Origin: Sipunculus nudus
Lineage: Eukaryota; Annelida; Sipuncula; Golfingiida; Sipunculidae
Length of the DNA stretch: 64,000 nt
Direction: 5' to 3'
Assembly: GCA_026874595.1 (NCBI GenBank)
Contig: CM049309.1
Location: 19,719,576-19,783,575 of the forward strand
A model generated the notes under the pieces. It searched no databases, was not told the origin of the DNA, and was given only the letters and a program-made list of their open reading frames with translations. Below, piece by piece: positions 45,931-61,407 of the stretch; position 1 is the first letter of the stretch; every line of letters begins with the position of its first letter. A program made the position numbers and the translations under genes.

Positions 45931-46911
45931 TTTAAAATATTTGACTGATACCTTCAATTTTGTTTGAGATTATGCTACACATACATTAAAATCAAACAAT
46001 AGGATTTTAAGGCATCCTGGCATAACGGCTAGAGCCAACCAGAGCATACCAAACCATCCACTACTCTCCTTCATGGCTTAGTAACCCCAGGTCATGTAAA
46101 CAAATAGGACCACGTGACCGTGAAGAGCGGTGGCCCATAGTGATCGCCTTGTACCTGCGTCCATCAGTGACGCATGATTTCGCGCGCAGTATCTCAAGGT
46201 GAATACATTTGATCTTTCTCAAATTCACAGGGATGATTGGTGCCTATGAGGGTTCAAGCCGTATCGAAATACAGACACTATCGAAAAAAATATAAATAAA
46301 TAAAAAAAAAAAACAATTTGGCTACCATTGCATAGTCCGTGATTTTCTTGCGCACACTATTTCTGACTGAGAATACATTCTTTTTTCTCAATTTCAGAGG
46401 GATGAATTGTGCCCATGACAGTTCTAGCCCTATCAAATTACAGATCCGACCATGAGACGGTGTTCACTACTGAATTTCAGACATGTGAGTAATACGATAT
46501 GGCTGATCGTCAATGATTTTCGAATTCCTTTCACGCTCATTAAAGAAACGTCAAGGCAAATGCCGTGACAATTTTGTCTTGACATATTGTGCACTAGTGA
46601 ATTTCAAACACGTCCAAAATACAATATGGCTGTCAGTCAGCGATCTTGGAATTCCTTTCACATGTATTATCTAAGTCACCCTTTTAGGTAATGCCGGGAT
46701 ATTTTGGAAGATATTTAGATCTTTCTGCGTGACAAAGCGAAACAATTTGCATTCAAATACTCCGAGTCGAACCAAATCCTGTGTTCTGCTCTGCTTATCT
46801 CGTCTGTCCAAGCACCTCGGTATGGCCTGATGTGAGCAGAAACAAGTCAGAAATACCGACATTATATACGTTAGTATAAGAAGAACGAGATGCATGGGAT
46901 CGATCACTGGA
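45931..46911. other. Duplicated intergenic sequence, unit B
   Basis: Matches 411-480 and 1784-2690 of unit A and shows the empty site of the unit A LINE at about 46000. No gene recognised. Confidence 0.6.
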
Positions 46912-47280
46912 AGTCACCCCTCCCCACCACTGTGAGCGATAATGTGGGATTGCCTATGTATGGTACGACCTTGGGAGTACAAGGTAAAAGAAAAAGAAAT
47001 ACCAGGTGTAAATCTGTGACAAAGAATAAAATTGTGCCCACATTTAATTTTTTTTAAATCAACAATATTGGAGATCTGGCACAAACCAAAATTGAAGGAA
47101 GAAAAACAAATTGATATTGATGGTATAGTATTCGGGGGGGGGGGGGGGGGCAATAATGATATAGAAATAAACTCAATATCCCCTTTTTACAGGGAGGCAT
47201 AAATCTGTTGTCGTCGAAAGGTGTCGCCGGCTTGCAACAGGAGGTCAGCTGAATATAGATTATAACATGGGTTTGTATAC
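46912..47280. other. 370 bp present only in unit B
   Basis: Sits between AAGTCAC and GTATACGTGG, which are almost adjacent in unit A near 2690-2700. It contains a 16 base G run near 47134. No terminal repeats or coding capacity are clear, so the direction of change is unknown. Confidence 0.55.
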
Positions 47281-47309
47281 GTGGAGTAGATCATTGCATC
47301 CGAAACTGA

Positions 47310-47609
47310 GACTGGGCTCTGACGACATTGGCTGTGCAATTATGACGTCATGGAAATTAGAAATTACTTTTTAGAAATTACTTGAATACATACAAGCAAT
47401 ACATATTGTTTTTATTCTATCCTGAAATTAGGCCTCATACATAATGTCAGAAATACTAGCAGGCATTTTCTTAGATATAGATTAAGATTTAAGATCTAGA
47501 TTTTATTGAGTTTTTTTTTATATGGTACACATTACTGCCGAGCTTACATTGCTCGAGTACCGATATCCCTTTAACAAATCGCACAACCGCATGTTTTTTT
47601 TTATTTACT

Positions 47610-47641
<32 letters not shown>

Positions 47642-49045
47642 ATAAATACATACCAGGTGTGTCTGTTTACCATAACAAGACTGCATTACCACATGTCCGT
47701 TCTTTCGCTTGTATGGTAAGCAGACGCTTTTAGAAGGAAATATTTAGTTATTATAGTATAATGAGAAAACATTTAATTTCATCATGTATATTAAACATAC
47801 TTTGTATGTAAATAGGTCCCTTTAAATGTACGTCAGACGTTTCTGTGCCTTGTGTCAAGTAGATATAAGTTAAGAGGTGAGAGAAATGAGACCAATTAAA
47901 CAAGTCAGAATCATAGCCGCACAACGTGTGCTGTTGGGTCTGATTATGAGAAATCAATTCCGGAAATTAATTCTGGCCTGTTTAAAACAGAACTTATTAT
48001 ACGGCAGCTGTTACTCTCGTAGGAAAGGAAAGTAATTTATCTGTTAATTAGGTAAATCCTGAAATTAATGCCATATCTCACCTCGACGACATTGTCTCAA
48101 TCATTCCCTGCGCAGTTAATTAACCCACACCGTATCTACAAAAGTCTTACTGTAAATATACTGTATGCTTGTGAAGACAAAATAAAAAGCGATATAGTTA
48201 ACTTATTATTATATAACTTTAACAACATTAACAGGGACATGATGTCACGAGGGCTACAGCTATGGTTGAGGTTCCTATTAAGCAACTGATGATGTATGTT
48301 TGTTTGTTATTTGTTTACGGCATGAGAAACGCTGACGTTTTGTGTACATGCTTTCATGCAGTCATAAAAGTTAGAACATATATTATACAATTTCAGAACG
48401 TAACCCCGACGATTAGAAGGAAAAGTGTGGGTTTCCAAGACGATGTTAAAACGTGCTCTCAGCGTACATTGATGTTACGCTTGCGTTACGTCGATTTACG
48501 TCTATAGGGTGACCTCATGCTATATGTAAACCCAGCTATTACCTAACACGGCCGTCGGGGACGTGTAATCATCTCTTGGCCAAATCAATACCCCTGCTTA
48601 GCTGCTTGTTGTCTTGCTGGGGATGAATATTTTCAGGATACATTAATTATACAAGATACACAAACTATATAAGTTTTTTTATGTTTATTTCTCCTTGCCG
48701 AAAGCATACTTCATGCAGTTGTTCAAATACGAATTGTAGATGGAAAAAACTACAAAAACATAAATTTAATGTATAAACAAAACCTAGTTTTAGACATCTT
48801 TGATAAAATGTATAACATTTATTAATATAATTACTTACCCTTAAATGCAAAACTAACGAGGTTTAGATTATATATATTAACATTTTAACATTGCAATATT
48901 GACGCAAATTACGTCAAGCCATTTCAAGCCGATGAAGTCGTGCCAAGCCAAGCCGAGCCACAGAATTCGAAAGCTAGCCAAAGTTTAGGCTGACACGGCT
49001 CTACGCTCTAGATAAGCTAAATCTATTTAGTAAAGTTTTTAAACA
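47310..49045. other. Flank downstream of SLC23 copy B
   Basis: Matches 7208-8953 and includes the empty Gypsy site at its left end. It holds T and G runs (47610-47640). No separate gene recognised. Confidence 0.5.
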
Positions 49046-52000
49046 TCATTTAGATAATTTGCTAAATGTAGGACACGTGGGCATATAACTGGTAAATTTC
49101 CAGCGACGGATGGCTCCCATGCCGATCGGAAGGTCATACAGTGATGGCTTTTCCAGTGTCGATTTCTCTGCGACGTCATCGGCCGCGCCAAACCAGCTGT
49201 CATTAGTCGATTTACCTGGATTAAAATAAGATCACTTAAATAGATCGGTCATCCTTAAATAAACCTCGCTGCAATACTTGGAAACATGCATCACATAATA
49301 TGTTTTTATAAAGAGGTCTAATTTGTTTTCGCTCATTTATTCAGCTAAAGTAAAATGACCAATCACAGCTCCCTCGCTCTTTTGACCTAACCTTCAGTTA
49401 ATGGGGACATATGACAGGGAATATAGGAATAATTCATTTAATAGTAGACCCTATTTTATAATCCTTACCACATCCCTTTTATTCGCGTTTTTTTGGTATA
49501 GTAAACAAGACTTTGAATTATGGATAATGTACACACAGACATGTCAACCAGGCTGTAAAGTAAGAAATAATTATTTGATAATCAGGACATTACATCTTTT
49601 TTCTCTTTCTGCCTGTGGTGCAAAGTTTTTCTTTGACACCCAGTCTTACCATAAATCATCGAGAAAATCATGGAGAAACGCAGTAGAAAAGTCTACTTAA
49701 CGCTTCATATATGCCTTGTCGTTTAACAGGGACCGTGGACCGGCGTAGAAATCGTTACTTGATTGGACAGCTGATTTACAGACAAACAGACAGACTGACA
49801 GAAAGGAGTGCTGATGGGTTTGAATAGGTTACCTGGGATAGATTCAGAGGCAAAGGGAGCCCCCCCCGCTAAAAAACATTCTATGAAATAGAAAAATACA
49901 CGTTTAATATCGAAAACATAGCAAGATTTTGAATCATGATAAATTTTAAACTTCCCATGACTTGTGCCATTAAAGTATGAATTATTAAAATATTTCCATA
50001 CTGCGTTAAGGGAACCCCCTCCCTTACCCCAACCCCTCCCTGCCCCTCTCCCTATTCCCAAATCATGTATCCGCCCCTAAAAATCACCCCCAATACCTCA
50101 CCTGGGAGAATTAATTCAAATGTGAGTGAAATGATGCTTCCAACTAACATGGGGGTCCGTAAAACCACCTGTAAACACTGATCCAGAACAAGGTTACCTG
50201 AAAATCAAAACACACTTATTAAAACGAATATAGAGTAAATATTAAAGCAAAATCAATTAACCAGGTATCCAGGTATGTAGACATAACAACATTTACCTAC
50301 ATTTGATATAAAAAAAAGGTTGATTCATTTGAGCAATTTTGATTTATTGTACAAATAGTTTGGCCTCGTTTCTTGTTTCTCAGTCAAGTTTTAGTATTAT
50401 GTATAAATGAATACTTTGCCAATCTTACCATCCAACGATCATTATATGTAGTGTAGGTCTGATATATGGGCTTTATTTGACTCCATTCAAGTTAATTAAG
50501 CTACATAGAAACAATTGTTCTACGGACTCGCCCCATCCATATTTTCTGTTGCAAATGAGGATCAGGGAATGATGCTAATTTGTACTCCGGCTTCGATTAC
50601 CTAAACAAGGGCCTAGAGACAGAAATAGTCCCCGCACTGTATTTATCTAGGAAAGTGTGTCATCAGTGATACCCAAATATCTGAGAGGCACAAATATTCC
50701 CAGCAATGTACTTATCTAGGAAAATGTGTTATCAGTGATACCCAAATATCCTGGAGGCACAAATATTCCCAGTCATGTATTTATCTAAAAATGTGTGTCA
50801 TCATTGATACCCAAATATTCCCAAACCTTGGCAAGAACCAAATTAAAATCAAAATTTTTGCAAAATGCAGACAGAAAATGCATGACTAGCTTGTAAGGTA
50901 TCCAGATGACAAGAGATATTGACAGGTTATCAAAAATATATGGCTATCATTGTTGTGGCCTAGAAATATACCCGTAACATTTCATGCGAACAACTGCTGT
51001 TGTTTGATTATTTGGTACTAGAATTAATCATCCGATGGAAAGCGTCGTCCAGATTGTAGATTCTCATTTCCCAAAGTATCTAAGCTGAAACTTTTAGGAA
51101 AAAGTTAATTTCGTTTAGTGGTTGTATTAATGAGTTGAAATTTATGAGTGATTTACGGATGGATTTAAAAATTGTGGTAAAATGACGGTATTTAAGACTT
51201 ATTAAGACAGAACATTGAATAATAATCTACATTCAGTCAATGTATCTCATCAAAAATAACAAAAAATGAAAACACATAGATTTTATACGCAATACTCTAC
51301 CAGTTTTAACTTTGTCCAGATTTAAGGAAAACCAATGGGGAATCCCCAGTCCCATAACGAGGCTGATGCCAAGCAGGAACACGTTCCTCGGCGCGGTCAT
51401 ATTTATGAACCGGATGTAAGACAAGGCACTGGATATAACTAACCCTGGATTAAGATTACATCAGAAACGAGAGTGAGTGATTGGTCGTAGCTCAGGAATA
51501 TTGAAGGAACGGATGTAATTATAGTCCTGAAGTAATGTTATACATGTTTTAATATATGTAATAATACAGGCTTCATGGAAGTTTGTCGGAATTATGTATT
51601 ATGATATATTGTAGTTGTTCACTTTACATTACAGGTCTGTATGACAGTGTTAATGACTGTAAATTACTTTAATACATTGCCGGCTCGGAATAAAATAAAC
51701 ACAGCTGTAAACTAGATGACAGGTAGGATGTGTCGAAATCGTTACGTCCATTCACTTTGCATGTATTTGGGACAATTAATAACAAGTCTATAGGTTCAAC
51801 ATCATTTTAACTCACAAAATATGCTATCATACCTTACTCACAAAATATCCAATCATACCTACCAGTAAGGAAAAAGAACCCCGCGCCAAGTGCAGGCTCA
51901 GGGATTGTTTGAAATATGGAAATTACTTTGGGGATCAACGAGAAACAGACCATCCACAGTCCAGCAAACTGTGTGACACGGCGGCTACCGACCTGCAAGT

Positions 52001-55000
52001 ATAATGATACGGCAGACTGTATGACACGGCAGCTACCGACCTGAAATTATAAAGACACTGCACACTGCGTTGGCATGGCGGCTTCCGACCTGAAAGTATA
52101 AACACACAACACACTGAATGACACCATGTGTTACAGTTGAACAGGTCGTATAATAAAATGCCAGAACTGATTTCTTTGACATTGAGGTGGTTTCGACCTT
52201 GGGTACTTGAGATTTTCACACTGAATCATGAAATATTACAGAGGTGTTTTACATGTTGGCTAGTTAAAAGGCTTGTCTAGATAACTGGAAGAGTCGTGGT
52301 TCTCTACTGAGCCAAACTCCTTCTATCGATGGGAAAAAGAAACAGACACCTGCATGATGCATTACCGACTCATTATATAATGCTCATTAGCATTACCATC
52401 TCTGCTGGTTTTAGACTATAGGGATCACATTTATCGCAGGAAGTACAGTGTGACCCAAACGGGCTTTTAATTCGCTAGGTGTAGCTCCCTGGGCCATTTC
52501 CTGAAATGCTTTCACATGATCAGGCCTGTAGCACTTTTGTCCCTCCGATGAAAAACGGACGAGGAAATGCATATTTTCCTTTTTATTACGCTTAATACTG
52601 TTACAAGAAATATGTCACTTAGAATAAACCAGGCCAGCTGTTTAATGCGATTGTTCCTTTCTAATGACTGAGTTATCTCTTGCAGAATCTGTCTGCATAT
52701 TTGTTAATTTTTTTTACCATACAAGCATGTCCCCAGGGTTATATTACTGATAGCTGATGTGAGGGACAATGAATATCCTCGGTTACCATAGACATGAGAT
52801 TTACACGTTTGTTCGTAGAATTATATTATTGTATTTGCAATAACTCTTAGCCATTTATGGGATTTCCGGCTGTGTACAGTGATATTGTAGTGCTGTGGTA
52901 GTATGACGGCCATTGCTGTGCAGTTTTTGACATGACTGTTGTCACGAGTCAAAACTACGCTCAATCAATCAAATTAAAATGCCTAAAAGCACACACTCAA
53001 GTACAGAGATAAAACCACGGTGGTCAAAAACCACCGGGATAAGATCTCACTGCTTGTGATCCCCTAAAGAAGTACAGGAGAGACATTCGAGAAGGTTCGT
53101 TAATGGCTACTTAGCCGGAAATATTTATATAAATTCTGAATCAGAAATGTTTAAATTAATGCTGGGCCAGAAACCTTAATTTTCTCATTATTAATGCAAA
53201 AATATTGAAAGGATGCCGAACCTATCAAAACATTTGAATTTTTTTAATTCCACCATCGGTCGTTCTGCATGTTATTTTTATAGTGTCATTTTTCATCTGA
53301 TTTTTTTAATTCTTTTTTTATTTAAATTTAGACTCATTTCTTCTTTGTGTATTTTAAAAGTCAAAATGAAGAAATATAACTTAAAGTTTATTTATTGTGT
53401 ACTATATTTGAAAGTGAAGACTGTCTTACCCTAGTTATCACGATGACGCCCATATTGTCTGAGTATGACGTTAGACCAACACCAGCACAAAGGATACCAC
53501 TCAGTAAGCAGGCAGTACCCTCCACTCCGATTCCTTGAAGCAGACGATACGACAGAGTGTATATTGCTATCAAATCAAAGGTTATCAGCAGATACAATAC
53601 ATTGTATGTAAATACATAATCATAGGATATGATCAGATGCGAAACAGTGTATGACACTACAAAATCAAAGGATATGAGCAGGTACGATAAAATGTTTCAC
53701 TACAAAATCATAGGATATAAGCAGATATGATACAGTTTATGTCACTATAAAATCAAAGGATATGAACAGATACGATACAGGGTGTGTCACCAACAAATCA
53801 TAGGATATGAGCAGGTACGAGGCAATGTGTCACTACAAAATCAAAGGATACGAGCAGGTACGATACAGTGTATGTCACAACAGAATCAAAGGATATGAGC
53901 AGGTACGATACAATGTGTCACTACAAAAAATAAGATATGATCACCTATAACCTCGGTGTGAGTGTAAGCCCACAGCATGAAAGTACGGAAACCGTAGAGC
54001 TCCATTTTATCGGCTTATTACTAACTTTTTCCCAATTAAAACGCTCAAATTGGTGTTTACAGATAAATTTATGATATATTTGTGAATGTTGTTAACATGA
54101 CAAGCGTATGATTAAAACCATATTTAGCCGGAGCTTCTTTTTTCTTTACCTGCAATCCACAACTTGCAATGAATCTCCATATATTTACCTCTGTTTATAG
54201 CATGCGCAGGCGGGCTTGGGGCGCCGGCAACATTAGCACATATATAGAACGTCCCAACAGACTCTATGACGCTGGCGATTACCGATCCCATCATGCCTAC
54301 CGCGGCGGCGGCACTAAACGTGACACGGCCCCATTGCACTGGAAGAAAACATTATGAAGAAAGGACTTGAATAAAATTCCAATATGGGCAAACGTATTTC
54401 TTAAAGCTTTTAGGCCTAGGAAGATAACTTTGAAAAAAAATGTTTGCATAAATATGATTCTATGTTATAACCGTAGGTTAATCTTTGTGATGTAATTGGA
54501 TGGACATATACTGGACATATGTAAGTGGTGTAGGTGCGTGTTTTCTTACGTATATAAAGTGGAAGGTATGTTTATTGACGTTTGTATGTGTGTGTACGTG
54601 TTTTTGAATTTGGGAAAAAGGTTTATTAAGGATCGTGAATTTTTCGTAAAGCTGTGCATGGAGTTTGTGATTGATTGGTCTCTTCATCACAAGAGTACAA
54701 GTCATTCAGTTTGTTTGGAGGTGATCCGGACAATGATGGAGATAACTGTGTTTTACATCTTTCTTCCTGCAAATAACTTTCACTTGCATCCAGCTCAGGA
54801 ATGTTTCCCCATATATAAGTGATCTGGGTTTTGAGGCAAAATTTAATGAAACAACGGGGCAATAGTACTCTTTGTTTTTTGTGTACAATAAATAAGTAAA
54901 AAAAGGAGGTTCACAAAGGTGTTTATATGAGACTGGAGTTACAACTCCGGGGAGCCGTGCCAGCCCTTGTGTGTCAGCCGAGCGCTTATTGCTGTTAAGA

Positions 55001-55083
55001 GGTAATAATTAAGTTGATTGACTCCATAAGACCATGTGCGCCTTTTTTGCTGGGTGCCAGGCGCAATAAATCTTATATATAAG

Positions 55084-55128
<45 letters not shown>

Positions 55129-58100
55129 TTTATTTATTCTGTTTTCATAATACTCTGTGTATAACCTTCGTGATATTGTTCTAGAGGGCTTAACAATAAT
55201 AAAGTATTATACAGTACGTAGAAAGGTAAATGTTAAAATAATAAAACCGTAATGAATAACATAAAGATTACTTGATGTCACTCACTTGGGTACGGGATCC
55301 TGAACCATGGGGAGTTACTGATCAAAGGCCCGATGGTGTCAGTTCTTGAAAGGTATTGCCACGTGCCAGGATCTCGCGAGAGTGCGTTTGACCACGTCAA
55401 AATTCCGCACAAAAACCAAACGATCGTCAAGGCTTAGGGTATCTACAGAAATTTTGTGAAATAATTTTTTTTTATTAAAGCAAAAATGATGCTTGTTTAC
55501 AATATATTATTATAAAAATAATGCAAAAGTGTAACAACTGTTATTCAATCACTTTGAACTGTTATTTAATCACTTTGAGATAATGTTTGAATAGTCTTAG
55601 ATTAATCAAATGTAAATCAGTATATGGTTAATTTACGGAAAGTTTTGACTGAATGCACCATGACTGCTCTAGTGTTTAAATTTGCGAAGCCAGAACCTCT
55701 GTCTTTTTCAGTCCAACGTCTAGTCCGAAGATCTTGGCAGCCTCTGCGAGCGCAACAAGGGCAGCATCATCAGCGAAGAGGAGGTCCCGAATCAGTTGCT
55801 CAAAGTCTTCGTTTGGGCCTGTGGGCGTCTGAGTTTGATCAGGCTGCTGTCAAGACGGTATCTGATGTAAACACCGTCTTCATCATCAAGGTCTGTGGCA
55901 TGCTTTAGCATCGTACTAAGAATGATTGCAAAGAGAGTTGGTGAAAGGACGTAACCCTGCTTAACCTCATTGGTGATGGGGAATGGTTCTGATAGGCCAC
56001 TGTTCAGTCGGACGTGACCGCGCTGATCATCATGCAGTTGGATGACCATGCTGAGGAACTTTTGGGGACAGCCGAATCGCTCCATGATCTGTCACATACC
56101 TTTCCTGCTCATTGTGTCAAACGCTTTGGTCAGGTCTGCAGATGTTACATAGAGCCCCCTGTCCTGGTCCGTGCAATTCTCATGAAGATGTCTGAGGAAA
56201 AATACCATGTGTCTAGTGCTCCTGTTGGCTCTGAATCCACACTTGTTTTCTTGGATGTGTTCTTCAGCAAGAGTCGGTTCCTAGTCTTCTGGAAATATCC
56301 TTCCAAGGATTTACCTGCAGTGGAGAGCAGGGTGATACTCAGGTAGTTGGAACAGTCTGACTTTTCCCCTTTTTTTGTAAAGGGTGATGATGAGGTTTTG
56401 TGGTAGTTTGCCCCGCTCCCAGCACCAAATAAAGAGCTCATGGAGTTAGGTATATAACGCATGACCCCCATAATTCCAAATCTCTGCTGGGATGTCGTAA
56501 ACTCCTGCTGCCTTGCCACTCATAAGCTGCAGTATTGTTTTGGTGGTCTCTTCAAGAGTGGGTGGTTCATTTAGTTCCGCTTTTACTGGATGTTGTGGAA
56601 TGCAGAGAACTGCAGAGTCCTGGACAATGCGGTTAGTGCTTAAGAGGGCCCGCAGGTGCTCAGATCAGCGGCTTAGGATGGATGCCCTATCTGTGAGGAG
56701 CACCATGCAATCTGAGCTGCCCAAGGGACTCTGAATCTGGTATGTAGGGCCATATACTGCTTTCAGTGCTTCGTGAAACCCCCTATATTCGCCAGTGTCA
56801 GCGCACGGCTGAGCTCTCTCTGCGAGTGTGATCCAGCGCTCGTTGGATCTTCCGGAGTTTGCGATGTAGGTTGCTGCATGCGTGACGGAAGGCAGCTTTC
56901 TTCTCAATACAAGACGGCTGCAACAAGTGGGCCTGATGAGCAGACCTCCTCGCCAGCATTTCCTGGATCACCTTACTGTCAAACCAGTCCTTATTCTTCT
57001 TTTTAGTGAACCCGAGGAGTGCCTCAAGTGCCTGTAGAATGATATTTTTCAGTTTTTTCCAAAGCGTTTCATGAGAGGGAGCTGTGAGGCAACTGGATTC
57101 CTCAAAGTGTCTCTGTAGACCTGTCTGGAAGTCAGCTTTTAACTTCAGCTGACTGGAAACTACAGATCTTGGACTTCTCCCCGTTATACCCTCTCTTCTT
57201 TGGTTAAGGTTTAAAGTGGAGTCTAAAGTTGCAGCGGACAAGGCGGTGGTCAGTATGCACTTGGCATTACCTTGGTGTGTAAGATGTCATTTAGGTCTCG
57301 CTCATGCGAAGAACATAGTCAAGGAGGTGCCAATGTTTTAATTAAATTTAATAAGTATTTGCTTCAGGGTCGAATTGCCAGCGACTACACTGGCATTCCT
57401 ACCAGTGCCCAACCAGTGCTGGTGAGGCGGGTGGCTAGACACCCTGATGAAGCAAGATCCAACAAAGGATGTCGTCTAAGAAGAAACATTGATGGTCATC
57501 TAGGTATCGGGCAGATGGAGCTCAAAGCTTTGGCGGTTAATCCATCTAGGACAAGGAAGTCTGATGAAATACCTACGACCCGAGGACCTCGCTGTCACCG
57601 GCCCAGCTTGCTTGGCCAATACTGACGACCCTTGAGTGTCAGGGCTGGCCGATTTTACCTCAAAATTAAAAATTGCGGAGGCTGAAGGACACGTCTAACT
57701 TTTTCAAAGTCCTGTGGCAATGATAAGGGGGGGGGGGGAGGCAGATGGATGATGACACTGAAAGCCGCAGTCTCAATTCTGCATGCAGGCAGGTGAGGAC
57801 TTTGGTCGCCATATATTTGACCCGGAGACGACTGCATCACTCGGCAACACCCTGAATGACAAAGCAGCCTTCTCTAGGGACAGGAATGCTTGCTTCACAT
57901 GGAGAGGGGTCTAGAAAAAGTGACCTATAGAAGGCTCGTCTCCTCCACACTCAGTGGGCTAGCAGCGGTCAGCGGGCATCTTTTCATGGGGCAAAATAAA
58001 ATCAAAGAAGGAACGATACACATCGAAGAACAAGCTCGTTACCAAGGGTGTCATTGGATTTAGGGTCGCATGCTGGAACATCAGAACGATGCCTGACTTA

Positions 58101-61100
58101 GCTGATAGTAGTGGACCAAAACGTCGGTCTGCTCTTTTAACAGTAGAACTGTCACGGCTAGATGTCGACATCGCTGCTCTCAGTGTAGTCCGTTTTTGCA
58201 GAGATAGGCAGCCTTCAAGAACACGGTGCCGGGCACACCCTCTACTGGTCAGAGAAGCCAGCAACAGAGAGACACATTTCAGGCGTCGGTTTCATGGTAA
58301 GAAACTCCATTGCTTCCGAACTTTTGCCAATATGTCACTCCGACCGCATCCTTTCCATGCACCTCCTACTGAGTAACCAACGTTTTTTCCTCATATAAAT
58401 TGGTCAAAATATCAAACAGTTAAAGCTTAAAAAAATAGATAATTTCTATAGTAAAGTAGGTGAATGCCTTGCTTTAAGGATGACGGAAGCTGATGATGTG
58501 TACCATAACTCCACTTACCGGGAATATGCCGAATATAGGAAACACTCCCTTATAACATTTCTTGGTCTTAGAATACGCCGGAACCGGAAATTTAACGTTT
58601 TGCAGGTACTGAGAAAATATAATGCTCAAGGAAATAACCCTGGAAGAGAAAAAGTAAAGAAAAATACGATAAAGAGAGAAACAAAGGCTGTCTTACATAA
58701 AAAAATAGTTTACAACTCCTCACGTGTAGTTAAAATCAGTGTTAGGAGAAGGCAAACGAAATATTTGAACAACACATATTTTGCCTGATATTTTTTTCTT
58801 GCGACTCATTTACAATAATTTTATTTCTGGCGGAGCTATTGTTAATTACCCATAAACAAACGGTTGGAAAACAGTGCTCTTTTATTTGATTCGCCGACAG
58901 AAGTCAAATTTGAAGGTTTGCCTCAGTAAGATCAGTCATCACTATATTCCAGTGGTCATATTCACGGTTACATGGAAGTGTCTTTATGGCCAAATATTCA
59001 AGGTTTTATGGAAGAGTCTTTAATATAAGGATACCTTTTTGAATAGCTTTGACGTTTTCAGGGATATTCTGTGAAAACAGGTTCGTGTTTACAAATGTGA
59101 AACGCCAAACCATTGCCCTCATGAATATGCCAGATTTGGAATCAGTACTCACAAAGCAGATACAGGCCAAGATAAGCCGGACAATTCACTGCCTAACGCG
59201 TAAAACGGTATGACTATGAGCGAGATAACGACGCAAATAACCAGCGGTGTCACGTGACGCAGAAGGGCGCCGATAATACCGGCGTATCCGATGATCATCT
59301 GGAATAATGACGCAATGATCAAGGCGCCTTGGATCTGGAATAAATAAAATACAGACATTCAACGCTTTTATATTCCTTTCATTCGAGGTTAGGATTCACT
59401 TATTATGACTAGTCATCTGGGAGAGATGTCGATTAGATATATGCAGTCGCTGAAAGCCTCCCCCACCATGCAACCGGGCGATAATGGAGAATCTGCTAGG
59501 GAGTGTACGGCCTTTGAGAGAAGGTTAAAACATAACAGCTGCATATTTTCCACTCAGTACTGATATTTTTTAAAACAGATCAGTTTTAAAAAGGGCAGAT
59601 AATATCGATGGTTTTGCACTCGGAGACACCTAAAAAAGTCAGCCAACACGAAAATCTACCCAAATATGGATAAAGAAATACGCACGTTAAAAATCATATC
59701 CCAGAATGCATAAAATTTTTTTTTTCTGTATTTGAAATTACTTCCGTAATGTGTAATTTAATGACGATCTATTTGCAATGCCCTTTAGGTGTCGCTTAAT
59801 TATGTGATATTAAGCCATATGTATAGCATTTCGAATTCAACTCATTTTTATTTTCACCTCAATGCACCAAAGTGGGGTAACACAGCCACAGGCGAACTGA
59901 TATAACCTGTATCAACCGGGCCGTCATCTCACGATGTATTGCTTGGGCCAAGGTACCTGTATCCTGTTGATAAACATGCATAGTCGTTTAATAATTAATA
60001 ATATATTAATTGTCATTACCTCTCTCATACGGTAATGCCAAGCAGGGGTTGGATCCGATTCCAAGGAAATGTTACTTCCTGTGATAAATGATCCGTTGAA
60101 TGTATCCATAGCTGTTGTAGTTATGTTGCTCAAAGCTGTAAGTCCAATATTTTGAATACGTTCATCTCAACAAGAAGGCTCATTCATCTAAGAGAGTTCT
60201 TCGTAAAGCATATAAAATATTGTCATGTTTCGACTTCAGAAATGACCCTAGATATTTTTTATTCTTGGTTCCCATTTTCATGTCAGACCGGATAGAATCC
60301 AACAATATCCCAATGAATTTATAATTACGTATATGCTGCTATTGGCGTTAGGTATAAAAGGTTGCATACAAAACCACAACCATCTTAAGTCTGAAACGGG
60401 TATAACTCTGATTCGTTAGGTACTGAGTTTAACAGATTAATATTTACACGTAATAAGTTAATAAAATAGACTTATCAAACCTACTTGTAGGACATTTCCA
60501 CTTAGGCAAAGCCATAATGGTAAACAGCGGCATGAAATAAGACCCGGATGTTCCCTGGGTGATCGGAAGTCTACGATGAACGATCTCATAAATCTAACAA
60601 ATCTAACAATTTATATTTTTTTTCCTTTTTTTTTTAATAAATAAACATTGGAAGGTTGGTAAACTAGTTTTTAGTACACAATTTTTGCAGTGACTCAAAT
60701 ATAAAATTCATTAGCTATAATTAAATTGAAATCGTCGTTCTCCTCATTTAAGTGTAGTAGATTCTTATGTAATCAGCTTTGCTTTTGTGTGTGTTTGTTT
60801 CCGTACATGTTTGTTTGTCCGAGCCTCATCTCTGAAAGATCTTAATCAATTTCGATGGCGTTTTGTTTAAGGATACAAAAAGAAGAAAATTTATATTATA
60901 TTATATTTTATTATATCTTTATGAATTTAAAATGCGGACCTGGATCTGTATATTGCGATATTAGTTGTCCTGTTAGTTCCTCCGTACAGCATCTAAAAAT
61001 TATATCGGTTCGCCCCTAAATGTAAATCCCTTTCTCTCAGATCTACGACTCACGTTCTAGGAGTCCCAGATTTAAGGTTAGCTCTCACATCAACGTCAGA

Positions 61101-61350
61101 TATATCCGAATTTGCTTTCCCGGTGACTATACTTAATTTTTCAAACAATAAAGGAAGCTGATTGGTTGATTGGACGGCTTGTCTCAGACAACCCCCCCCC
61201 CCCCGTCACATATCGGGCACTCGTTAAGTCCCTCACCGGTGAGTCTGAGTACAAAACGATTGTCATCGGGCATACTTCACAGTTCTTCGCAATGTTAAAT
61301 CTCTGAAAAGTTTCTAAACGGCTTTCATTGAACGTTCACGGCAGGTTGGG

Positions 61351-61407
<57 letters not shown>
